A DNA stretch of 64,000 bases. Source: Eubacterium pyruvativorans. Its GTDB lineage: Bacteria > Bacillota > Clostridia > Peptostreptococcales > Anaerovoracaceae. The stretch is taken from the NCBI RefSeq assembly GCF_900102225.1, contig NZ_FNBF01000002.1, positions 107,998 through 171,997 of the forward strand. Direction: 5' to 3'. The number at the start of each line of letters is the position of its first letter. Position 1 is the stretch's first letter. This document shows positions 7,191 to 15,762 of this stretch, one piece after another. Under the pieces are notes generated by a model. The model saw nothing but the letters and a program-made list of their open reading frames with translations, searched no databases and was not told the origin of the DNA. The position numbers and the translations under genes are program-made.

Positions 7191-8378
7191 ATGGGTAAGT
7201 ACGGACTTCTGGGAGCGCATCTGGAATACAGCTATTCTCCGGAGATTCACTCCAAGTTCGGTGACTATCAGTATGATCTGATCGAGATCCCGGAGGAGAA
7301 ACTGAAAGAAGTGGTGAACTCCCCGGAGTATGACGGTTTCAATGTGACGATTCCGTATAAGCGCAGTGTTATCACGCTGTGTGACGAAGTGTCTTCGGAG
7401 GCACTCCGGATCGGCGCAGTGAATACAATTGTGAAAGAAAATGGCCTGAAGAAGGGATATAATACGGACTACTTCGGCTTCTGCTACATGCTGAAACGAA
7501 ACAACATCGAGCTGAAGGGGAAGAAGTGTATGGTTCTGGGAAACGGCGGTGCCTCTGCCATGGTTCAGACAGTGATGAGGGATCAGGGGGCTTCTGAGAT
7601 CGTGGTGGTTTCCCGCCATGGTGAAGATAACTATGATAATTTGGACCGTCACTTTGACAGTGAGATCATTGTGAATGCAACCCCGGTGGGCATGTATCCG
7701 AATAACGGCGTGTCCCTGGTGAACGTGGATGATTTCCCGAATCTGAGCGGCGCTGTAGATCTCATTTATAATCCGAACAAGACGAAGTTTATTCTGGACG
7801 CCACCACCCGGGGTATCCCGGCCTGCGGCGGTCTGTCCATGCTGGTGGCCCAGGCGGAGAAGTCCAGTGAGCTGTTCCAGCACAGAGTGATCGATGACGA
7901 GGAGATCGATGCCGCCATCTACGACATCCGTTCGGAACTGCTGAATGTGGTGCTCATCGGCATGCCGGGAGCTGGGAAAACATTCCTGGGCCGGCGCATT
8001 GCGGAGCGGGAACACCGGAAATTCATCGATCTGGACGACCTGATTGTGGAGCGGGAAGGCATGTCCATTCCGGAAATTTTCCGGACCAAGGGCGAGGACT
8101 ATTTCCGGAATGTGGAGACAGAAGTGCTCCGGGAAACCTGCAAGATGTCCGGGGTGGTGATCGCCTGCGGCGGCGGGATCGTGAAGCGGAAACAGAACTA
8201 CAACCTGGCGAAGCAGAACAGCCGTATTATCTGGGTGAAGAGGGACCTGGACAAGCTGGATACGGAAGGCCGGCCGATCAGCCAGACGAAATCCGTGGAA
8301 GAGATTTACGAGGCCAGGAAGGATCTTTACGAAGCGTGGAGCGATTACTTCATCGATAATAATCAGGATTTCAATTAG
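7191..8378 (+). CDS. aroEK: Bifunctional shikimate dehydrogenase / shikimate kinase
   Basis: The 395-residue product joins two enzymes. Residues 1-250 are shikimate dehydrogenase: YSYSPEIHSKF for substrate binding, NVTIPYK with the catalytic Lys, NTDYFG with the catalytic Asp, and the nucleotide loop VLGNGGASAM. From about residue 260 comes shikimate kinase: Walker A GMPGAGKTFLGRR, FIDLDDLI for Mg2+ and shikimate, and ACGGGIV. Together they convert 3-dehydroshikimate to shikimate 3-phosphate. The start follows GGGAGG. These two steps are exactly those absent from the aromatic operon at 52-59 kb, which supports a real fusion rather than an assembly artefact. Confidence 0.93.
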   Translation: MGKYGLLGAHLEYSYSPEIHSKFGDYQYDLIEIPEEKLKEVVNSPEYDGFNVTIPYKRSVITLCDEVSSEALRIGAVNTIVKENGLKKGYNTDYFGFCYMLKRNNIELKGKKCMVLGNGGASAMVQTVMRDQGASEIVVVSRHGEDNYDNLDRHFDSEIIVNATPVGMYPNNGVSLVNVDDFPNLSGAVDLIYNPNKTKFILDATTRGIPACGGLSMLVAQAEKSSELFQHRVIDDEEIDAAIYDIRSELLNVVLIGMPGAGKTFLGRRIAEREHRKFIDLDDLIVEREGMSIPEIFRTKGEDYFRNVETEVLRETCKMSGVVIACGGGIVKRKQNYNLAKQNSRIIWVKRDLDKLDTEGRPISQTKSVEEIYEARKDLYEAWSDYFIDNNQDFN

Positions 8379-8451
8379 GCATTCCGGCGGCATCAGGGGA
8401 TTAGGCCGCTGGAATCGCTGATGTTATTTATGAAAACGAAAGGGGAGAATG

Positions 8452-9762
8452 ATGAGAAGGGGATCAGAGAATCTGCGAAGAAACTGGAGGCGGGTCACTG
8501 CGATGGCGGCGGCCCTTTTTGTGGCGTTTTCGCTGCTGCCGGCGGGGCTGACTTCCGTCCGGGCGGAGGAAGCCGGGCAGGGGGAGAATGCCGCACCGGC
8601 AGCCGTGTCCACGAAAGTGTCGGGCCTTTGCACCCGGCTGAAACGGACAAGCTGGACCGGCACGCTGAAGGATTCCATTACGGTGAAACCGGCTTACGGC
8701 CGGGAAGTCCGGCTGTATTATTATGACAGCAGCGCCCGGAAGTGGATTCGGAAGAAGACATACCATACGGCGAATCAGGAGAGTGCGAAAGTCACACTGG
8801 CCTACACATCCGAGTGGAAGACCCGCTATACCACGAAGTGGAAGATCACCATTCCGAAGAAGGCGGCATTCACGAAAACCACGGGAACTGACGGCAGTCA
8901 GAACACCGGCGGTCAGGAAGGCGGCAGTCAGGCTGCCCCGGAAATTGTTCCGGAATCCAAGTATTATTCCAAGACGATTACGGTCACTGCGGGATATCTG
9001 AATGCCAGTTCCGCCGTGGTGCTGGATGCGGCGACGGGCCGTGCGGTCTACTCCAAGAATCCGACTACGAAACGGAAGCCGGCCAGTATGACGAAGATGA
9101 TGACCGCAATTCTGCTGGCCGAGAACAAGGGCTGGAATGACCAGGTGAAGATCACGAAGGAAGCGGCCGCCACACCATGGGGACTGTACATGAAAAACGG
9201 GGATGTCACCACGGCGAAGAACATTCTGTACGCCATGATGCTGCCGTCCGCAAATGATGCGGCCTGCGCTGCGGGAATCTCCGTGGGCGGCACCACGGCT
9301 AATTTCGCCAGAATGATGACGAACCGCGCCAAACAGCTGGGCGCCTACTCCACTGTATACAAGAACGCCCACGGGCTGGATACCGTCGGGAACTATTCCA
9401 CGGCCAAGGATACAGCGAAGATCGGTGCCTATCTGATGCAGGCCAAGTCCACGGCCCTGGTCCGAAAGGCAATTACCACCACGAAGTATTCCTTCCGCAC
9501 ATCGAAGAAGAAAATCAAGTATACTCTGTACAGTACAGATGCCATGCTCAGTGATTCAGAGTATGAATTCGCCGGCATCAAGACCGGAACCACCACCCTG
9601 GGCGGATGCTGCTTCTGCGGTGCCTTCGAATATGACGGCAGACAGTACATCTCCGTTATCATGGGGGCGTCCAACAACACCAACCGCTGGTCAGACACGC
9701 GGAAATTGGCAGATCTCACAGAATATGCGGTGGTGAACAATCTGAATGAATATGTCCTGTAG
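8452..9762 (+). CDS. Secreted serine-type D-Ala-D-Ala carboxypeptidase (peptidase S11)
   Basis: A 436-residue penicillin-binding protein with a signal peptide in residues 1-37 (basic start, then AMAAALFVAFSLLPAGL). The active-site triad motifs are SMTK, SAND and KTG (in GIKTGTTTLGG). Between signal and catalytic domain lies about 120 residues rich in Thr, Lys and Tyr, then a Gly/Ser-rich linker, probably a small wall-binding module. It would trim D-Ala from peptidoglycan stem peptides. Tandem ATGs occur at 8449 and 8452; the second has better spacing to AGGGGAG. A terminator follows directly. Confidence 0.92.
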   Translation: MRRGSENLRRNWRRVTAMAAALFVAFSLLPAGLTSVRAEEAGQGENAAPAAVSTKVSGLCTRLKRTSWTGTLKDSITVKPAYGREVRLYYYDSSARKWIRKKTYHTANQESAKVTLAYTSEWKTRYTTKWKITIPKKAAFTKTTGTDGSQNTGGQEGGSQAAPEIVPESKYYSKTITVTAGYLNASSAVVLDAATGRAVYSKNPTTKRKPASMTKMMTAILLAENKGWNDQVKITKEAAATPWGLYMKNGDVTTAKNILYAMMLPSANDAACAAGISVGGTTANFARMMTNRAKQLGAYSTVYKNAHGLDTVGNYSTAKDTAKIGAYLMQAKSTALVRKAITTTKYSFRTSKKKIKYTLYSTDAMLSDSEYEFAGIKTGTTTLGGCCFCGAFEYDGRQYISVIMGASNNTNRWSDTRKLADLTEYAVVNNLNEYVL

Positions 9763-9780
9763 CGAGACGGCAGGATCAGG

Positions 9781-9810
9781 GGGGATGTGATGCTTCACAT
9801 CCCCTCTCTT
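9781..9810 (+). terminator. Intrinsic terminator after the carboxypeptidase gene
   Basis: Perfect 10-base arms GGGGATGTGA/TCACATCCCC with a 4-base loop, followed by TCTCTTTGT. Confidence 0.75.
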
Positions 9811-9899
9811 TGTATGAAAAGCCGGGATCCGGGGAGGACGGGCACAGAGCCGGTGTGCCCCGCCGGCCTGGAAGGATTAATAATTTTGATTTATGGTCA

Positions 9900-9935
9900 T
9901 ACCACAATAGAATTTATCAATCTGATTCTGTGGTA
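9900..9935. promoter_or_regulatory. Dyad upstream of the double-cubane reductase operon
   Basis: The arms TACCACA and TGTGGTA (7/7) are separated by 22 AT-rich bases, about 110-145 bases upstream of the first gene. A TAAAAT at about 9945-9950 could be the -10 element. The cognate regulator is unknown. Confidence 0.35.
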
Positions 9936-10043
9936 CAGGCATGTTAAAATAATGGCAGAACGTATGAATACAGAGGACCTTGTCCCGGGGACCGGTTGCA
10001 GGCGCTGCCGGTTTCCTTTTTCATGAAAGAAAGGTGGATCGTT

Positions 10044-11312
10044 ATGGCGGATTACAGAAAGATGTGGGAAGAACTCGGCATGGATGTGGAATCCCACGAT
10101 AACTTATGTGAGGTGCTGCCGCAGGCAATCGGAGATACATTCCTGGCCCAGGAAAACCGGCCGGAGAAGATGGATTACTTTGACTTCGTCATCTCGGAGG
10201 TACACGGGGTCCGTCCGGCGGAGCTGAAGAAGTTCCGGGAAGAAGGCGGAAAGGTCTTCGGAACGTTCTGTGCTTATGTGCCGGATGAGATTATTTTTGC
10301 GGCGAACGGAATTGCCACAGGGCTCTGTGCCGGATCCCAGTTCTGGGTGCCGGCGGGAGAGGCGGTGCTGCCGGCGAACACCTGCCCGCTGATCAAGGCC
10401 AGTCTGGGCGCCCGTTTCTCCCGCACCTGCCCGTTCTTCCGTCTGGCGGATATGTATATCGGTGAGACGACCTGCGACGGCAAGAAGAAAGCCTATGAGA
10501 TTCTGGCAGAGGATGTGCCGATGCACATCATGGACCTGCCGCAGATGAAGCGCCCGGTGGATGTGAAGAAATGGGCGGACGAGGTCCGCATTCTGAAGGA
10601 CGTGGTGGAGAAGGTGACCGGCAACCCGGTTACGGAGGAGAATCTGGCGGAGAATATCCGGAAGATCAACCGGAAGAGAGCGGCACTGCAGAGACTGTAT
10701 GATCTCAGAAAGAATCCGAATGTGCCGATCAGCGGTACAGATGTTCTGCTGATCTCCCAGATTGCGTATTACGATGATCCGGAGCGGTTCACTATGAAGG
10801 TGAATGAACTCTGTGACGAACTGGAGCAGCGGGCAGCCCAGGGTGTGAATGTGGCCAGGGGAAAGAAGCGCATCATGTTCACCGGCACACCGATGGCGGT
10901 GCCGAACTGGAAGATGCACAGCCTGGTGGAAAACTGCGGCGCAGTGGTGGTCTGCGAGGAAACCTGCACCGGCACCAGATATTTCGAAAATCAGGTGGAC
11001 GAGTCCGGAACGACCATGGACGAGATGATTGATCATATCGCAGAACGCTATATGAAGATCAACTGTGCCTGCTTCACCCCGAATACCGGCAGAATCGACG
11101 ATATCCTGCGTCTGGCGAAGGAATACAATGTGGACGGCGTCATCGACGTGCATCTGAAGTTCTGCCAGACTTACGACACGGAAAGCTATTTCGTAGAGCG
11201 GAAACTGAAGGAAGAAGGAATCCCTGTTCTGGAGATTGAGACAGATTACACAGAGACCGATGCGCAGCAGCTGAAGACGAGAGTGGAAGCCTTCATCGAA
11301 ATGATGGATTAA
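10044..11312 (+). CDS. Double-cubane-cluster anaerobic reductase, 2-hydroxyacyl-CoA dehydratase D-like
   Basis: A 422-residue protein of the HgdB/FldC/YjiM superfamily. Cysteines that could bind the iron-sulfur assembly occur in FGTFCAYVP, ANTCPLIKAS, SRTCPFFRL, GETTCDGKKK, CEETCTGTR, NCACF and LKFCQTYDTE. A stand-alone single-subunit protein with its own activase, rather than an alpha/beta pair, is the arrangement of the double-cubane [8Fe-9S] reductases known from Carboxydothermus. Those perform ATP-driven low-potential reductions whose physiological substrates are unsettled. The start at 10044 follows AAAGGTGG; longer readings lack a ribosome site. Next genes: DUF3343 protein and activase. 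Confidence 0.85.
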   Translation: MADYRKMWEELGMDVESHDNLCEVLPQAIGDTFLAQENRPEKMDYFDFVISEVHGVRPAELKKFREEGGKVFGTFCAYVPDEIIFAANGIATGLCAGSQFWVPAGEAVLPANTCPLIKASLGARFSRTCPFFRLADMYIGETTCDGKKKAYEILAEDVPMHIMDLPQMKRPVDVKKWADEVRILKDVVEKVTGNPVTEENLAENIRKINRKRAALQRLYDLRKNPNVPISGTDVLLISQIAYYDDPERFTMKVNELCDELEQRAAQGVNVARGKKRIMFTGTPMAVPNWKMHSLVENCGAVVVCEETCTGTRYFENQVDESGTTMDEMIDHIAERYMKINCACFTPNTGRIDDILRLAKEYNVDGVIDVHLKFCQTYDTESYFVERKLKEEGIPVLEIETDYTETDAQQLKTRVEAFIEMMD

Positions 11313-11338
11313 CCGTCTCGGGAACGGGTATATTTCCG

Positions 11339-11602
11339 ATGGTAACGAAGATGCACTGGTATATATTATTTGAGAATCACACGGATGGGACGGCCATGTA
11401 CCATGCGTTGAAAGAGGCCGGGCTCCACGCCCGGATCTCCCCGACCCCCCGGCAGCTTTCCGTCTGCTGCGGTGTTTCCCTGCTGATCCAAGAGGAGGAG
11501 ATCCCCCGGATCCGGGAGCTGGCGGAGGAGAAGAAACTCCGATATCTGAAGATCGAAGGATTGGACAATCCGTTTGACCGGGGACGGATCCATGTCGTGT
11601 GA
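11339..11602 (+). CDS. DUF3343 small protein (putative Se/S carrier-like)
   Basis: An 87-residue protein with the family's central motif TPRQLSVCCGVSL, a cysteine pair followed by Gly, after a region MHWYILFENHTDGTAMYHAL. DUF3343 proteins are described as putative selenium/sulfur carrier-like and often sit beside double-cubane reductases and their activases. Position between those two genes suggests a role in maturation or electron delivery; this is inference from context. A second in-frame ATG four codons later is an alternative start. Confidence 0.8.
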   Translation: MVTKMHWYILFENHTDGTAMYHALKEAGLHARISPTPRQLSVCCGVSLLIQEEEIPRIRELAEEKKLRYLKIEGLDNPFDRGRIHVV

Positions 11603-11618
11603 CAGAAGGAACAGAAAC

Positions 11619-12392
11619 ATGAATTATATCGGAATCGATATCGGATCCACGGCGTCGAAGGTCTGTGTGCTGACGCCGGAAGAGAATGGCGCACTGCACC
11701 GGGATTTCCGGGTTCTGCCCACAGGCTGGAATTCGAAGATCACTGCGGGACTCATTCGGGAGGACCTGGAGAAACAGCTTGGGTCGCTGGAAGATACCCG
11801 GGTTGTGGCCACCGGTTACGGCCGGATCTCCGTGGATTATGCGGACAAAGTCATCACGGAAATCTCCTGCCACGGCCGGGGCGGTTATGCACTGGCGGGC
11901 CGGGACTGCAGCATCGTGGATGTGGGCGGTCAGGATACGAAGTTCATCAATGTGGTAAATGGGAAAGCCGTGGATTTCCTGATGAATGACAAGTGTGCGG
12001 CCGGTACCGGGAAATTCATCGAGGTCATGGCAAATCGCCTGGGCGTCACCATCGAAGAACTGTTCGATCTGGCGAAGATCGGCCATCCGATTCCGATCAG
12101 CTCGCTGTGCACCGTATTCGCGGAGTCGGAAGTCATCAATTATATGGGTGAAGGAAAGAGCCGGGAAGACCTGGCGGCCGGCGTCATTGACAGCGTGGCC
12201 CAGAAGGTGGCTACACTGATGCTGAGAAACGAACTGTCGGATATGGTGATCATCACCGGGGGACTGAGTTCCAACGACTATTTCGCAGAACGGCTGTCGG
12301 AGAAAGTGGACCACCGGGTGATTCCGCAGCCGGAGGGGCGGTTCGCCGGTGCCTATGGTGCTGCACTGCTGGCGAAGGAGAAACTGGGTTGA
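11619..12392 (+). CDS. ATP-dependent activase of the double-cubane reductase (HgdC/YjiL-type)
   Basis: A 257-residue ASKHA-fold ATPase: phosphate-1 loop GIDIGSTASK, DVGGQDTKF and the adenosine-region ITGGLSSN. Cys125 (NDKCAAGTGKF) and Cys164 (SSLCTVFAESE) are the two ligands per monomer that hold one [4Fe-4S] cluster across the homodimer in this family. The protein couples ATP hydrolysis to electron transfer into the partner reductase encoded two genes upstream. The start is set at 11619 because AAGGAAC lies just upstream and the protein begins directly with MNYIGIDIG. The gene is followed by a strong terminator. Confidence 0.92.
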   Translation: MNYIGIDIGSTASKVCVLTPEENGALHRDFRVLPTGWNSKITAGLIREDLEKQLGSLEDTRVVATGYGRISVDYADKVITEISCHGRGGYALAGRDCSIVDVGGQDTKFINVVNGKAVDFLMNDKCAAGTGKFIEVMANRLGVTIEELFDLAKIGHPIPISSLCTVFAESEVINYMGEGKSREDLAAGVIDSVAQKVATLMLRNELSDMVIITGGLSSNDYFAERLSEKVDHRVIPQPEGRFAGAYGAALLAKEKLG

Positions 12393-12420
12393 CGGACCCG
12401 TCGTAAGAAGGAATAAATCA

Positions 12421-12456
12421 GGGGCCGCTGCTTTGAAGCAGCGGCCCCTGATTTTT
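12421..12456 (+). terminator. Strong intrinsic terminator after the activase gene
   Basis: Perfect 13-base arms GGGGCCGCTGCTT/AAGCAGCGGCCCC with a 2-base gap, followed by TGATTTTTA. Confidence 0.85.
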
Positions 12457-12471
12457 AAATGGTGGGCGGGG

Positions 12472-12610
12472 CAGGTGCGGCGGCCGTCCGGGCAGGTGCG
12501 GAATTCGTTATTTTCTTGATTTCGCACCTGCGGTTCCCCTGTTTCCGGTCGGCGGCCCGCCAGACGAAACAGTGCGGGTGCGAAATAGTAAAATAATCCT
12601 GTTTCCGCAC
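12472..12610 (+). repeat. Paired-hairpin dispersed element, copy 2
   Basis: The motif GGGCAGGTGCGG occurs twice in a short GC-rich direct repeat. Hairpin 1 is at 12493-12530 (arms CAGGTGCGGAA/TTTCGCACCTG) and hairpin 2 at 12578-12610 (arms GTGCGAAATAG/CTGTTTCCGCAC). The spacer begins CGGTTCCCCTG like copy 1 but diverges afterwards. It lies immediately downstream of the activase terminator. Confidence 0.65.
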
Positions 12611-12794
12611 TCTGCCGTTTCTGGAGCGAATTGAATCATCATGGATAGTCTTTTTGGGGTGCATAGTTATACAAAAAAATCTGATGATATGCGCTCGAAT
12701 GTCTGAATCACATGCGCGATGGAAACAGGGAGCAGTACATTCTGGGGTGTTCGGTATATTGCTTCGGAAGACTGGATATTGTTACAGCTCCAAT

Positions 12795-12932
12795 GGGTGC
12801 GGAAACAAGCATTTCCCCTCTTTCCGCACCCTCATGCGGGAATGGAATATTTAATTCGTGATTTATTTTGGCTTTCGCACCTTGACCAGCGTGTTTCAGG
12901 TGCGAAAAACCCAAAACTTCCGATTCCGCACC
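12795..12932 (+). repeat. Further GGTGCG hairpins in a gene-free stretch
   Basis: The first hairpin (12795-12831) has perfect 11-base arms GGGTGCGGAAA/TTTCCGCACCC. A second at 12899-12932 has arms GGTGCGAAA and TTCCGCACC. Between them CTTTCGCACC and AGGTGCGAAA form a third, inverted pair. The surrounding 12449-13092 stretch holds no convincing gene; apart from repeats and two GTATACAATC motifs (12958, 13020) I see nothing in it. Confidence 0.6.
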
Positions 12933-13025
12933 TTTCACTAATATGCAATCATGATTCGTATACAATCTGGCCATGTATTGGTCATCCACCGGCCTGTAGC
13001 AGTAACGTGATCGTGATTTGTATAC

Positions 13026-13094
13026 AATCCAGCCCGGCACAATCCAGCCCAGCACAATCCAGCCCGGCACAATCCAGCCCGGCGCAATCCAGCT
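13026..13094. repeat. 15-base tandem repeat, four units plus a partial
   Basis: Units of AATCCAGCCCGGCAC occur at 13026, 13041, 13056 and 13071 with at most one mismatch, plus a partial unit at 13086. The array abuts the stop codon of the M1 peptidase gene, which is on the opposite strand. There are no spacers, so this is not a CRISPR array. Confidence 0.85.
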
Positions 13095-14664
13095 ACGACT
13101 TCCGGATGAACAATCCGATGATGCCGTTCACCTGCTTAGAGTTGTCGTGCCGGCGCAGGACACGCAGGAAATCGTCGGTGGTGGCCCGGCCGAGCATGTA
13201 GGTTTTGTAATAATCCTGCAGGAATGCGTCGAATTTCGTCTCCCCCATGGTTACGTACAGGTAGCTGATGAAGTTTTCTCCGTATCCATACGGGATCGTA
13301 GTGGACCCCAGGCCCTTTGGAAAGCGGTTCGCCGGAATGTTGACGTAGGTTTTTTCTTTTGTTTTCAGACGGTACCGGATCTGCTGCCGGGCATCGGAGA
13401 AGAATGCTTTCCGCATGCGGGCGGTCTGACCGGGGGCCTTTTCGATTTTGTCCACATAGGCGGTGCTCGGGGCAGTGCTCAGGCCGTACAGCTCATTCTG
13501 CAGGAAACTGGCCATGCCCTCGTCCAGCCACGCCTCCCGGTACTCGTCGTTCCCCACGGCGGCGTAGAACCACTGGTGGCCGATTTCATGGGAGATATCG
13601 TTCTGGATTGCGTAGAAGTCACAGGTCGCCCGGGATTTGGCCAGATATTCCTGGGTTCCGTTGATCATGACAAGACCCGGATATTCCATGCCGCCGAACC
13701 CGAATCCGAAGATTCCTTCCGTGATATCCAGTTCGTCATACGGATACGGACCGATGTGTTTCGTGTACAGTTCGATGCTGTCCCGGGCCACCATGCGGCA
13801 GACTTTCCGATACAGATCCATGTACTTCGTCTTTCCGTAACGGTTCGGGAACCAGTAGTTGTTCACGGTGATGCCCTGTACGGTGAAGGTGTCCTTCCGG
13901 AATGCGTTGCAGGCGACAATGGCCAGGTCCCGGACATTCCGGGCCTGGATGGAGGTGACGCCGTTTTTTGTTTCACTGCTGCCGGTGGCCGCCACCCGGT
14001 AGGATGCCGGCGCCCGGAAGGTGACGTCGTAATCCGTCACGGCGCTGTTCCGGTTCTCGCCGTCGTCATAGTAAGGGTGGTGAACCCATTTCCCGTTCTG
14101 GTAGTCGCTGAGGTACGGGAAGCAGAAGGAGAGGTTGTAGACCGTTCCTTTCTTTCCCAGTCCGGTATAGCCGAACCGGTCTTCCCGTTTCGGCACGGAA
14201 GTGGTGACTTTCACAGTGACGTCCAGGGTACCGCCTGCCGGAACGGCCCGGTCGCCCAGAGAAACGGTCAGCACGCCGGGATCCTTCGCATCCTTCCGGT
14301 AACGGAGGGACGTTTCTCCGGCGGTAATGGATCTGACGGTGGTTTTCGCACTTTTCGGCACATCAGCCCGGTAGTACTTCCGGTCGTACCGGAGGTATCC
14401 GTCAGCGATGTTCACGATGCATAGTTCGGTGAGCGGATTACCGCTGTGGTTAGCCACCCGCATGGTGACAGTCTGGCGGAGCAGCTTCTTCTTCGTGTCC
14501 AGAGAAGCCTGGATGGAGTAGTGCTCTGCCCGCACAGCAGGGGCGGAAGCGGACGCCGCCGGGGAAGCTGTATCGGCAAAACCGATCAGGGGTGCGTTCG
14601 TGATTCCCAGCAGCAGAGTGGCTGACAGAAGCACTGTCAGAAGCCTGCGGATCATCGTCTTCAT
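13093..14664 (-). CDS. Secreted M1-family zinc metallopeptidase
   Basis: A 523-residue protein with a signal peptide (residues 1-30, MIRRLLTVLLSATLLLGIT), then an N-terminal beta-rich domain and a gluzincin catalytic domain. The zinc motif is HEIGHQWF with the third ligand Glu 18 residues later (REAWLDEGMA); GFGGMEYPG corresponds to the exopeptidase GAMEN motif. It probably releases N-terminal residues from peptides outside the cell. A GGAG-containing ribosome site precedes the ATG. The 3' end overlaps the start of the 15-base tandem array. No lipobox or wall anchor is visible. Confidence 0.9.
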   Translation of the reverse strand: MKTMIRRLLTVLLSATLLLGITNAPLIGFADTASPAASASAPAVRAEHYSIQASLDTKKKLLRQTVTMRVANHSGNPLTELCIVNIADGYLRYDRKYYRADVPKSAKTTVRSITAGETSLRYRKDAKDPGVLTVSLGDRAVPAGGTLDVTVKVTTSVPKREDRFGYTGLGKKGTVYNLSFCFPYLSDYQNGKWVHHPYYDDGENRNSAVTDYDVTFRAPASYRVAATGSSETKNGVTSIQARNVRDLAIVACNAFRKDTFTVQGITVNNYWFPNRYGKTKYMDLYRKVCRMVARDSIELYTKHIGPYPYDELDITEGIFGFGFGGMEYPGLVMINGTQEYLAKSRATCDFYAIQNDISHEIGHQWFYAAVGNDEYREAWLDEGMASFLQNELYGLSTAPSTAYVDKIEKAPGQTARMRKAFFSDARQQIRYRLKTKEKTYVNIPANRFPKGLGSTTIPYGYGENFISYLYVTMGETKFDAFLQDYYKTYMLGRATTDDFLRVLRRHDNSKQVNGIIGLFIRKS

Positions 14665-14927
14665 GGATTGCTCTCCTTTCTCCCGGCCGGGCCGGGAAGC
14701 GGGGAAAATATCGTACGTAGATTATACAGGAAATCCCCAGATGGAAGGAGAATATTTAGAATAAATAAGGAATCTGAATCCAAAAATAAGAAATCGTATT
14801 CAAATCATGATTAAAATTGATATCGTATACAATCCGTGAATTGCAGTAAAATAAAACAGATTATTTTAAAATACTTTTAAAAATTCGCAAAAGTTAAATA
14901 AATAACAGTTCTTGACGCGTTATCTCA

Positions 14928-14936
14928 TGCTATAAT
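14928..14936 (+). promoter_or_regulatory. Extended -10 promoter of the TetR gene
   Basis: TGCTATAAT fits an extended -10 element 95 bases upstream of the TetR start. The preceding 14700-14925 stretch is strongly AT-rich with one GTATACAATC motif (14825). On the opposite strand TATAAT at 14721-14726 could serve the M1 peptidase gene. Confidence 0.45.
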
Positions 14937-15030
14937 AGCCGTAGGCCAGGACCCTTTGGGATACTGTCCTATTGACAGTGGAGGAAGGGACTGACGGCAG
15001 ATCAGTATTCTGCCAGAGAGGAGTGGTATT

Positions 15031-15714
15031 ATGGGGAGACCACCGCTGGACAGAAAGACGAGACGCGCCGCTGCACAGAACATGATCCACAGCGCGGAGC
15101 AGCTCATCGAAGAAGACGGGATCGGTCATGTGACGATCCGGAAAATCGCCAACAGGGCAGACGTGAACAGCGCTGCTCTCTATCACTATTTCACTGACGT
15201 GGACGAACTGCTCATGTTCGCCTGTATGGACATTATGCGCCTGATTTCGGAGAATGTAGACGAAGTGAAGGCACAGACAGAAGATACGGACCCGATGACC
15301 CGTTATACCCGGGTGTGGGAAGTGCTCTGCAGTGACGGATTCCGCAATCCGGAGCTGACGAGCCATGTGCTGTTCGGAAAGCACAGTGAAGACATCGAAC
15401 GGATTGTGCGGAAGTATCTGACGATCTTCCCGGCGCCGGAGCATGAGGATGACGATGAGCCGGACCCGGAGAGAATGAAGAGTCTGATTAATCACTTCGA
15501 TTTTCGGTCGGATGTCAAACAGGAAACGGCGGGTGCGATGAACCGGGATGTGGACGATCCGCATGTCGAGATTGTCACAGAACTGATGATGGGGTATTAC
15601 AGAATGCTCCTGGGGGAACTGGCGCAGGACAGGGGGAATTCCCTGAGCGCCGAAGAGCAGACGGAGAAGATGCTGAAGGCAGCGAAATATCTGATGCAGA
15701 AGCCGATCTCCTGA
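15031..15714 (+). CDS. TetR/AcrR-family transcriptional regulator
   Basis: A 227-residue protein with an N-terminal TetR helix-turn-helix (about residues 12-60, ending in IRKIANRADVNSAALYHYFTDVDEL). The remaining 165 residues form a ligand domain with no recognisable signature apart from an acidic stretch near residue 150 (EHEDDDEPDPE). Such proteins repress nearby genes. The convergent YibE/F pair shares only a terminator with it, so it may control itself or distant targets. GAGAGGAG precedes the ATG. Confidence 0.88.
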   Translation: MGRPPLDRKTRRAAAQNMIHSAEQLIEEDGIGHVTIRKIANRADVNSAALYHYFTDVDELLMFACMDIMRLISENVDEVKAQTEDTDPMTRYTRVWEVLCSDGFRNPELTSHVLFGKHSEDIERIVRKYLTIFPAPEHEDDDEPDPERMKSLINHFDFRSDVKQETAGAMNRDVDDPHVEIVTELMMGYYRMLLGELAQDRGNSLSAEEQTEKMLKAAKYLMQKPIS

Positions 15715-15723
15715 GCGAAGAGC

Positions 15724-15762
15724 GGGCGGCACGTAAGGATCATACGTGCCGTCCGTTTTTTT
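15724..15762. terminator. Bidirectional terminator between tetR and the yibE/F pair
   Basis: Arms GGGCGGCACGTA and TACGTGCCGTCC (one mismatch) with a 7-base loop that contains the stop codon of the minus-strand gene. A run of seven T follows on the plus strand. Confidence 0.75.

Noticed and set aside
13026..13094. Tandem 15-base repeats as a CRISPR array
   Set aside because: Units are contiguous with no unique spacers and too short; no cas gene is present in the window.
12719..13201. A 160-codon plus-strand frame in the gene-free stretch before the M1 peptidase
   Set aside because: The translation covers hairpin repeats and the 15-base tandem array, giving a repeated SSPAQ pattern; no ribosome site or domain.
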